From Stygiobacter electus (lineage in GTDB: Bacteria; Bacteroidota; Ignavibacteria; Ignavibacteriales; Melioribacteraceae), in contig JARGDL010000016.1 of assembly GCA_029210465.1 (NCBI GenBank), positions 1 through 64,000 of the forward strand: a stretch of 64,000 bases of DNA, read 5' to 3'. The notes beneath the pieces were generated by a model. That model ran no database searches. It had not been told where the DNA came from and worked only from the letters and a program-made list of their open reading frames with translations. Positions 1 through 6,634 of this stretch are shown one piece after another (within the stretch, counting starts at the first letter, position 1; every line of letters starts with the position of its first letter). A program made the translations under genes and the position numbers.

Positions 1-246
1 CTATCGACAGGTAGATTATACATTTTACTTTATCATTTAGTAACTTGTGTTTTAAAGTTATAGCTCGGTGAAAAAAATGTATGTTGATTAGAGACTTAAA
101 CAATACGAACAGAAAATCAAAGAACGTCAAATGAAATATTTACAGACTTGTCCGCCTCTGGTGGAAACGGGTAAAACGCTTTGGGCTTACTCTTTCTCCT
201 ATGTTAGAGTGAGTTCATTAGCAGGCACTTGTTAGGCAGTTTTTAA
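1..246. other. Non-coding flank of cassette-like region
   Basis: I see no convincing gene here. The only recognisable signal is GTTAGGC at 231-237, ten bases beyond the stop codon of the minus-strand protease gene. On the minus strand it reads GCCTAAC, the form of the outer core site of an integron attC. I could not find the matching inner GTTRRRY core site further left, so if this is an attC it is degenerate or longer than usual. Confidence 0.4.
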
Positions 247-1074
247 TTAATACAAGTTTTCCAATTCTTTTATTCTTTCAGATTTTATCACTAAACCCAA
301 ATTATTTGGAATACTTGAAATGGCGATTGGTTTCTGAGCAATCGGCACATTTATTATTTTAATTTCACCAGTTGCGATATGCTGCGGTCCAGCATAAAGT
401 GTCCCCAGCAAGAACACTCTACTGCGCCCCATATAAGTATTTCCCTTTTTATCTCTATAACCACCTTCATTTAATATAAATACAGGAGAACCACTTGAAC
501 CAGGAAAACAAGCCACATCAATCATAAATTCTTTTTTACCTTCATAGTTCAGATTTGGATGAGTAGCAGTAATACCTTTTCTAAAAATTGGTTTATTATT
601 TTTACTATCCCAAATTCCGTTTGGATAACCAATCATTACTATTTCTTCTAGGACAGATAATTCAGCCAATTGATCAGTATTTGGTATTAGAGACATATCA
701 AGAGAAATATAAAATAATTTAACATTTTGATTTTGAGCAGCATTTATAAATGGAGCTATTGGCATCGAACACAAATCAACATCCGAATCTGGATGCATCT
801 TCCAGAAAAATTCAAAATTATCAATGAATATTCCAAAATGGTCAGTATCAATAGGTTCATTATTTGCATTTGCTTTCGTAAAAAGTATTTTACCTTTTTT
901 AGAATCTTTAACGACGTGCTTATTTGTTATGACAACGGGAATAAATCGATTATTTGCTTTGTCATCTTTAAATCTGAAAAAGTATCCAGTTCCCGTTCCT
1001 AAAGAACCATCTGAATATTCACATTCAATTCTCACTGTAGAATAAGCGAGTTGTTCAGAAATTGATAATTCCAT
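247..1074 (-). CDS. Trypsin-like serine protease (S1/DegP-like fold)
   Basis: This 275-residue protein has the order of motifs of a chymotrypsin-fold protease. The TNKHVV segment puts the catalytic His at about residue 53, SDVDL puts Asp at about 100, and PGSSGSPVF puts the nucleophile at about Ser194. There is no signal peptide, no PDZ domain and no transmembrane segment, so it is probably a cytoplasmic protease and not a periplasmic DegP. A GGAAGG ribosome site lies six bases before the ATG. The gene is flanked by GTTAGGC-type sites and lies downstream, in the same direction, of a TIR-STAND gene. Trypsin-like domains are known effectors in some bacterial defence proteins, so a defence role is possible, but that is an inference from context. 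Confidence 0.75.
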   Translation of the reverse strand: MELSISEQLAYSTVRIECEYSDGSLGTGTGYFFRFKDDKANNRFIPVVITNKHVVKDSKKGKILFTKANANNEPIDTDHFGIFIDNFEFFWKMHPDSDVDLCSMPIAPFINAAQNQNVKLFYISLDMSLIPNTDQLAELSVLEEIVMIGYPNGIWDSKNNKPIFRKGITATHPNLNYEGKKEFMIDVACFPGSSGSPVFILNEGGYRDKKGNTYMGRSRVFLLGTLYAGPQHIATGEIKIINVPIAQKPIAISSIPNNLGLVIKSERIKELENLY

Positions 1075-1106
1075 ATTTACCTTCCAATTCTAATTTTTTA
1101 TTAACT

Positions 1107-1299
1107 GCCTAACGATCGATGTTGCCGCTAACCGGCAGCCCAGAATAAGAATGCCGAATAGTTGCAACTACTTTTTATTTATAAAAATGTTTCTTAGAAC
1201 AACCTACCTTAAAGAGCAACTTTGTTTTGCAAACACAACTTTATAATTACACAAATGCCGCACTGAAAAACGCTGTCCGTGTTGAGCGGCTTGTTAGGT
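1107..1299 (-). repeat. attC-like recombination site between two cassette-like genes
   Basis: On the minus strand this segment starts with ACCTAAC (1299-1293), ten bases after the TIR-STAND stop, and ends with GTTAGGC (1113-1107), 32 bases before the protease start. These fit the RYYYAAC and GTTRRRY core sites of an integron attC. Just inside them, GCCGCT next to the first core can pair with AGCGGC near the second. At 193 bp it is longer than the usual 57-141 bp, and the spacers on the two sides are unequal. It also holds the palindrome AGTTGCAACT. I read it as an attC-like or decayed attC element; no integrase is in view. Confidence 0.45.
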
Positions 1300-1309
1300 G
1301 TATTCAATC

Positions 1310-3865
1310 TTAAAATATTTTAGAATCTTTATTATTATCAATAAGCAATTGTGATTTCATAGGGATATTAAACTTGGCAGCAATTTGTTGTTTTTTATCA
1401 TAGGGAGCTTGATACATATAAATGTGTTGAATGACAGATTCTTTGAATAACCTTTGAGCTACAATATTTCCTTCTAATAATTCATATTTCTTTGCGAGTG
1501 CATCTACATTAATATCCTTGCCAAATAATAAATCTATGGAAACATTAATAAGAATAGTTGCAGGTGTGTTTCTAATACTTTCGATCTTATCATATACTTC
1601 TTTTGCCTCAGTTGAACCAAGTGACAAACTAATTTTTTTTAAAACTGAAAAAATCATTCCATAAGTCAAAAATAAGAAAGTATTTCTTGCATCTTTCTCT
1701 ACTTGTTCATCTGATACTTTTGGGTGTTTAATAAAAATATCTTTTATATATTCAATAATTTCTAGTTTGAATTTATCCGAAAGGTCAAGGAAAAATTTGA
1801 GAAATCGAAGACCTATTCCATACGAATTATCTGTTATTTCATATAAAGTTGTTTTAGGAAGAGAACTATGTCTATTTCTAATAATTTGACCAATGATCTC
1901 AATACTTTTAAATGTCTTATTAATGATTCTATAGGCTTCATTTTCGGTTAGCTCATCTTCTTGATCCTCATTACCATTCTCTATGTATTCGATAGCATCA
2001 ATATTTTTTTGATTTACTATTCTTTCTTCTTGAGGATCTTTATGTTCAATAATAAGTTTAGGTATACTCTGAATAAAATCAGAAAGAAATTTAAGTTCAT
2101 CATTCATTAAGGTCGCTTCAGCTTGTTTTTCAAGAACACTCATCATTTCCAATTGTAACGTAGCAAGTATATCAGGGTTTTTAGTATGGTGCGTTAAAAA
2201 TATTATGATATTGGCATTCTCTTCTTTATGAAGATTAGCAACTAGATTTGAAAATATACCTTGAACTATCTTGTCTTCTATATAGTGGTCTGATAAATAT
2301 TTAGCTACATAGAAATAATAGATATATCTATAGTTAAATCCATATCCCTTATCAGTTTGAATTATGATACCACTTTTTTCAAGATTACTAATTATAACTT
2401 GGTGATTTATTGTAAGATACTTTTCTGAGTAGTTTCTTCTGAATTCGTCTAGTTCTTTATGTGCGATAAACTGGCTTTTTGATTGAAAAAGAAAAAAAGC
2501 TAATTCTGTTAAGTAGTTAACATATGTTCCAATTTCTTTTACATTAATATTAATTTTTTTGAGGAAAGTAACTATTAGATATTCATAGCAATGGCCATAA
2601 GATGTTAGTTCTAAGTTATTAGGCGTAAAAGATTCCAATACTTGAAGAATAGAAAGAATAAAAACTGGTTTAGAGGGAACAATATTTTTTCTAACGAAAG
2701 TATCGATATGTAATTTTGTTAGGTCTGTCTGCCTAAATAAATACTCTTCATCGATAGTTTCTTCTTGACCAAGGGAAATCCATTTTTGGATAATCTCGAG
2801 CCTACGAGCGTTTCCAAAAGTTAATAATTCATCAACTCTGAAATTTTTTAAGTAATCAGCATCGAATAATTCGATACGAAATGTAGAAGACACTGTGAGA
2901 ATAACTTTATCAAATCGGTTGGTAATATTTTCTACAAGTTTTGTTCTGTATTTTTTGTTCAGCTTTACTTTATCAAAATCGTCTATAATAATGACACTAT
3001 TTCCGTTTATGACATCATCCTTACAATCGCAATAGTATTCCTCTTTAACAGCTTTATCCAAAATATCATCTAAATTGGCGGAATTAATAGTCTTACCTTT
3101 TAATAAGATCGGATGAAATCCAGAATTGTATAAGTCAAAAAAATACATCTTACACAAAGACGTCTTTCCAATTTGTTCATCTCCAATAATACAATTATGA
3201 TTTATTTTTTTTGTCAAAGAACTTGCTGATATAATATTATCAAATAAATTTAGATCATCGGAAACTTCTCGAATATCGGGATAAATAAATAAATCCGGCA
3301 ACAACACTTTTTCTTTAAACCTATGTTGAAATTTAATACCAGTATCCAATAGCCATTCATTAAATTCAGGAACAATGCAATTATTATAAGAATTTTTTTC
3401 AGAAGTTGTCTCTGCTTTATTATTGACAAATTCCTTTATTAATAATCTTAATCCTTTTACTACATCAAGCCAGGCTTCATCAATATTATCCCAAGTTGTT
3501 ATGGGCTTAACATCTTTTGGCAAACCTTGGAATTTACTGATTTCTAATGACTGCCAATCACAAGGTCGTAAAACAATTGGAATAATCAATGAAACATTTG
3601 CTTTGTGTTGTTGGATTGCTTTTTGCATTTCAATTTCATAGCAATAATCAGAGGCAATAAAATCAGAACTAATCAAAAATAGAATAATTGTAGATGACTC
3701 TAAATGTGAATCAATCTCATTCTTAAAATCCATACTAGCAAGAATTTTTCTGTCGTGCCAAGTCTCAATAATTTTTTCTCTTTTCAATAAAGATAGATGG
3801 TTTTCAAGTTGAATTCTATGTACCTCATCTTTATGAGAATAACTTATAAATACTGATACTGCCAT
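1310..3865 (-). CDS. TIR-domain STAND NTPase, probable anti-phage protein
   Basis: About 851 residues. The N-terminal ~140 residues form a TIR domain (VSVFISYSHKDE, WHDRKI, LFLISSDFIASDYCYEIEM), with Glu81 (numbered from the upstream GTG) the likely NADase glutamate. A P-loop NTPase follows: Walker A GDEQIGKTS at about 230-238 and Walker B VIIIDDFD at about 293-300. A winged-helix-like part and a long helical C-terminus, without clear sequence repeats, complete it. TIR-STAND proteins are known bacterial immune sensors in which the C-terminus senses and the TIR domain depletes NAD. The upstream GTG (3871) and ATG (3868) are also possible starts; the ATG at 3865 has the best distance to AGAGG. 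A GTTAGGC site lies just upstream (3892-3898). Confidence 0.8.
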   Translation of the reverse strand: MAVSVFISYSHKDEVHRIQLENHLSLLKREKIIETWHDRKILASMDFKNEIDSHLESSTIILFLISSDFIASDYCYEIEMQKAIQQHKANVSLIIPIVLRPCDWQSLEISKFQGLPKDVKPITTWDNIDEAWLDVVKGLRLLIKEFVNNKAETTSEKNSYNNCIVPEFNEWLLDTGIKFQHRFKEKVLLPDLFIYPDIREVSDDLNLFDNIISASSLTKKINHNCIIGDEQIGKTSLCKMYFFDLYNSGFHPILLKGKTINSANLDDILDKAVKEEYYCDCKDDVINGNSVIIIDDFDKVKLNKKYRTKLVENITNRFDKVILTVSSTFRIELFDADYLKNFRVDELLTFGNARRLEIIQKWISLGQEETIDEEYLFRQTDLTKLHIDTFVRKNIVPSKPVFILSILQVLESFTPNNLELTSYGHCYEYLIVTFLKKININVKEIGTYVNYLTELAFFLFQSKSQFIAHKELDEFRRNYSEKYLTINHQVIISNLEKSGIIIQTDKGYGFNYRYIYYFYVAKYLSDHYIEDKIVQGIFSNLVANLHKEENANIIIFLTHHTKNPDILATLQLEMMSVLEKQAEATLMNDELKFLSDFIQSIPKLIIEHKDPQEERIVNQKNIDAIEYIENGNEDQEDELTENEAYRIINKTFKSIEIIGQIIRNRHSSLPKTTLYEITDNSYGIGLRFLKFFLDLSDKFKLEIIEYIKDIFIKHPKVSDEQVEKDARNTFLFLTYGMIFSVLKKISLSLGSTEAKEVYDKIESIRNTPATILINVSIDLLFGKDINVDALAKKYELLEGNIVAQRLFKESVIQHIYMYQAPYDKKQQIAAKFNIPMKSQLLIDNNKDSKIF

Positions 3866-3891
3866 CATCACCTCTCTTTATTAGAAAATAC

Positions 3892-3967
3892 GCCTAACTA
3901 TTACTTATCCTGCACCGAAATATTTATTTGAGAATGATATCCCGCTCGGTGGTACAGGATATCATTC
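3892..3967 (-). repeat. attC-like half site with stem-loop upstream of the TIR-STAND gene
   Basis: On the minus strand a GTTAGGC core (3898-3892) ends a segment that can fold on itself. CCTGCACCGA on the plus strand pairs with TCGGTG-gta-CAGG, leaving a three-base bulge reminiscent of the extrahelical bases of attC. A second, competing 11-bp inverted repeat is GAATGATATCC (3932-3942) with GGATATCATTC (3957-3967). No outer RYYYAAC core is visible, so it may be a partial site. Confidence 0.35.
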
Positions 3968-4550
3968 CGGTAATTTAATTTTTGTTTCATAAACTCAATA
4001 TTTAAAAATAGGGTTTGCATAATATCAACCCGTTTGTTTTTGTGTATAATGAAATTTTAATTCTTAGTTCGGTTGTTACCAAATCAAGCAATCTCGGTTT
4101 TTGATTTTCTGTTTGAGGAGTTCCGGCAGTTGATGAAATATTTTTCTGCCCTCTAAGCAAGTAATATTTCCTTTTGTTTACTTCAAATTAATAAATTCAT
4201 TTTAATTGTTCAACTATTAAATTGGTAATTTGTTAATATCAATACTTGTAATAAATTTCCATTAACGTTTTTCACACTTCATTTATCATTCTTCATTTAT
4301 CCCAAATTTGTCATTAGTGGAAATCTCTAATGACCACCATTAGGAAATAAAGCTCTAAGTTATTTTAATACAATGAGATAGAAATTAATTAATAAATTTC
4401 AGTAAACTACATGTCGTAAGTTTTCCTTACACTTTTTTTATCTTATTTGCCAATTTAGGTCAATGTTTATAAGGAATATTCACAGTCAATCAGGTTCTAA
4501 TGACAAATCTGGGTTTATCTTTTACTCACTCCGGCCGGAGAGATTTTTTG
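3968..4550. other. AT-rich intergenic region without a recognisable gene
   Basis: No ORF with a plausible product was seen. The segment holds an 8-bp inverted repeat, GTCATTAG (4310-4317) with CTAATGAC (4327-4334), and runs of TTCATTTATC-like low-complexity sequence around 4275-4300. It separates the cassette-like genes from the ArdC operon and may contain the element boundary, but no direct repeat marking one was found. Confidence 0.4.
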
Positions 4551-4991
4551 TTATGCGTTGATGTTGATTTTGCTTCGTGCTATAAAGAGTGTTATTGCGG
4601 CTTTCTCGATGTCAATTATGCCATTTAGTTCTTTCTGCATTTCGATTGCATCTTCATATGATCTTTGTAGTAATGTGTATAGTTTATCTTTCTCTTCTTT
4701 TACTTCTGTTTCTTCTTCATTTTCATTTGTTGCTATATCATAAGCTATAACTATCTTTCCATTTCTTTGTGAAGCTAATTTTGTAATTGTTGCTTTATCA
4801 CCTCGTCGTAATTCTTTTAATTTTTCATGTACTTCTTCTGGTGCAAAGTATGTGTATTCTTTGCCTTCTAATTTTACTGCGTACATATGATATTCTCCAT
4901 ATTGTGAACTGCCTGATATTGGTTCATCATATAGCAATTCAATCTCAATGGGTTGATTTACGTTTAATTCAAGTTTTGTTCTCTGTGTCAT
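4551..4991 (-). CDS. Small mobile-element protein, possible OB-fold-like N-terminus
   Basis: This 146-residue protein is the last gene of the minus-strand operon and overlaps the preceding gene by 23 bases. Residues 1-85 are beta-rich (IEIELLYDEP, YHMYAVKLEGKEYTYF) and end in GDKATITKLASQRNGKIVIAYDI, a pattern seen in small OB-fold or single-strand-binding-like phage proteins. A charged linker full of Glu and Lys follows, then a C-terminal helix. I do not recognise a named family. A nucleic-acid-binding role alongside the Gam-like protein is a guess from context. Confidence 0.55.
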   Translation of the reverse strand: MTQRTKLELNVNQPIEIELLYDEPISGSSQYGEYHMYAVKLEGKEYTYFAPEEVHEKLKELRRGDKATITKLASQRNGKIVIAYDIATNENEEETEVKEEKDKLYTLLQRSYEDAIEMQKELNGIIDIEKAAITLFIARSKININA

Positions 4992-5490
4992 TTCCTATCT
5001 CCTTTTTAAGTTTGATTGTAAATTCTTCTTTGCCTTCTATTAGTGTTATTCCTATTGGCATTTTGTTAGTTAGTTTGATGTAGTGCTTTATTTTATTTAA
5101 GTCGGGCTTAAGCTTTTCTGGTATTATCGTTACCATCTCTTTTGTAGCATTCTTTAAGAATAATTCCAAATCCACTATCTCAACTTTATCTGGCTGTTTT
5201 CTTATCTTCATTATTCCATTTGGTAATTCAATTGTCTTCTTTTCTGTTGTTAGCATTATTGCGTTTAGTTTTGATTTGATAAGTTCATACCTCTCTTGAA
5301 GCTTTACATTCTTATTTATCATCCATTCTTTGATTATTTCGATTTCTTTTTCACATTGGCTTTGATTTTTATTCATCTCTTCTTCAATCTTATTTGCTTC
5401 AATTAATAGTAAATCGCAATATGCTAATTGATCTTCTTTTTCTTTGTTCTCTATTTCTGTTAATAGTTCTTCAATAAAATTGTCATTCAT
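4969..5490 (-). CDS. Gp157/Gam-like host-nuclease-inhibitor family protein
   Basis: The protein has 173 residues, about the length of Mu Gam. Its N-terminal ~90 residues form a long charged coiled coil. A beta-rich part follows with IELPNGIMKIRKQPDKVEIVD, then KPDLNKIKHYIK and a terminal strand GKEEFTIKL. This order (coiled coil, G-x-hydrophobic-x-x-R strand, valine-rich strand, DxxxIK helix, final beta hairpin) is that of phage Gp157 and Gam proteins. Gam protects linear DNA ends from RecBCD-type nucleases; Gp157 is a phage protein of less certain role. It overlaps the downstream gene by 23 bases and the upstream RHH gene by 8, so translation is probably coupled. Confidence 0.6.
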   Translation of the reverse strand: MNDNFIEELLTEIENKEKEDQLAYCDLLLIEANKIEEEMNKNQSQCEKEIEIIKEWMINKNVKLQERYELIKSKLNAIMLTTEKKTIELPNGIMKIRKQPDKVEIVDLELFLKNATKEMVTIIPEKLKPDLNKIKHYIKLTNKMPIGITLIEGKEEFTIKLKKEIGNDTENKT

Positions 5491-5623
5491 TGTTTTCCTC
5501 CTTTATTCTTTTTAGATATTCTCTTATTGCTTCGTTGGCTAATTTGGTTATTGCTTTGCCTGTTTTCTTTTTTAATAAATAGAGTTCATGTATTAACTCT
5601 TCTTTTATTTTTGGTGTGTACAT
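5483..5623 (-). CDS. Ribbon-helix-helix (CopG/Arc-type) protein
   Basis: Forty-six residues starting MYTPKIKEELIHELY. A short strand precedes two helices (ELIHELYLLKKKTG and AITKLANEAIREYLKRIKEE) with the small-residue turn of the RHH fold. A reading frame open from 5680 exists, but it lies inside the zinc-ribbon gene. The start at 5623 follows GGAGG and overlaps the zinc-ribbon stop in TAATG, so I choose it. RHH proteins of this size are dimeric DNA-binding repressors, often autoregulatory in plasmid and phage operons. The target here is unknown. Confidence 0.65.
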   Translation of the reverse strand: MYTPKIKEELIHELYLLKKKTGKAITKLANEAIREYLKRIKEENNE

Positions 5624-5748
5624 TATTCCTCCATTTCTATTATATCCCATTGATTGATTTTTCTTCTGCAATGTGGACATTTAATTTTTTCTTCTAAATC
5701 GGTGTAAACTAAATAATGATAACACCATGGACATATTAACTCTTCCAT
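5623..5748 (-). CDS. 41-residue zinc-ribbon micro-protein
   Basis: A short frame, MEELICPWCYHYLVYTDLEE and on, holds two CxxC knuckles: CPWC at residues 6-9 and CPHC at 24-27. It ends in WDIIEMEE. The spacing is that of a single zinc ribbon. AAGGAG stands before its ATG at the end of the ArdC gene, and its stop overlaps the RHH start as TAATG. This tight fit between two genes and the four cysteines support a real gene despite its size. It may bind nucleic acid or a partner protein; the sequence does not decide. Confidence 0.7.
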   Translation of the reverse strand: MEELICPWCYHYLVYTDLEEKIKCPHCRRKINQWDIIEMEE

Positions 5749-5753
5749 TGTTT

Positions 5754-6542
5754 TTACTCCTTGTTTTGGTTAATGATATAGTTGATTGCTTTTTGTGCCT
5801 CAGCTGATGCTTTTATTAATATTTTTGGATTATCATTTATCATTTTTAACCAGCTATTTATGTATGATGTCTGGTTATCTATCGTTTGATTGCTTATTCC
5901 TGTTATTCCGCATAGATATGCTGATCCTATCTCTGCTATTAGTTCTTCATATGCATATTCACCTTTTCTATTTAGTCTTTCTTTATGGCCAGTCCAGTGT
6001 ATGATTTCATGAAAGAGGGTTGAATAGTATTCTTCTTTGCTTTCAAATTTCTCTATCGTGGGTATTGATATATAATCATCTCTCTTATTGTAATAACAGC
6101 TGATTGTGTTATTGGTTATTCTAATTTCTTTGATTTGTTTTATTATGTTTTCACATTCTATTAGTTTTAATTTTTCTGTTTTATCTTCATATAAATTTGT
6201 TTGGCTTATGTTAAATACATAGCTGTATCTTATTACTGGTATTTCTATCATTTCATTGTCTTGATTTGTGATTTCTTTTATCGAGTAGTAAACTATTATA
6301 TGCCCTTTCTCTCCATTTTTTATTCTGCCGTTTTTTTCTTTGCATTGTAAGTATGTTAAGTAGTATTGACTTGGATATTCATTTGTTATAAGTGTTAAGA
6401 AGTTTATTCCAGTGTAATATTTTTTTGTTATTAAGTTGGCTGGTATTCCTTCTTTCCAGCTCTTTTTCCATGGTACTATTCCTTTTTCTAATTCTTTTGT
6501 TATCTTTTTTGTTATTTCTGCGATGATGTTTTGATAGTTCAT
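5754..6542 (-). CDS. ArdC-like antirestriction protein with zincin domain
   Basis: A 262-residue protein with the two parts of ArdC. The N-terminal domain (residues 1-110) carries the typical GIVPWKKSW and YYTGINFLTL segments and binds single-stranded DNA in known members. The C-terminal metallopeptidase-like domain has HEIIHWTGH at about 178-186 and a third likely zinc ligand, Glu204, in LIAEIGSAYL. ArdC proteins protect incoming plasmid DNA from host restriction. It is the second gene of the operon, 92 bases after the polymerase-like gene. It lacks the longer C-terminal extensions of large plasmid ArdC homologues. Confidence 0.85.
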   Translation of the reverse strand: MNYQNIIAEITKKITKELEKGIVPWKKSWKEGIPANLITKKYYTGINFLTLITNEYPSQYYLTYLQCKEKNGRIKNGEKGHIIVYYSIKEITNQDNEMIEIPVIRYSYVFNISQTNLYEDKTEKLKLIECENIIKQIKEIRITNNTISCYYNKRDDYISIPTIEKFESKEEYYSTLFHEIIHWTGHKERLNRKGEYAYEELIAEIGSAYLCGITGISNQTIDNQTSYINSWLKMINDNPKILIKASAEAQKAINYIINQNKE

Positions 6543-6634
6543 TTATGCCTCCTTTTTTATTGTGTGTTATTCGGAGTGTGTTTAATTTTATTCGGTTGGT
6601 AGTTAATTCTTGTGATTTGTGGTTTGTAATTGTT

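Noticed and set aside
4263-4300. TTCATTTATC-type repeats as a CRISPR array
   Set aside because: The units are short, irregular and few, without spacers of even length. No cas genes are present.
5624-5680. Longer start of the RHH gene at 5680 (65 residues)
   Set aside because: The extra 19 codons lie entirely inside the zinc-ribbon gene and have no ribosome site. The start at 5623 has GGAGG and a TAATG overlap.
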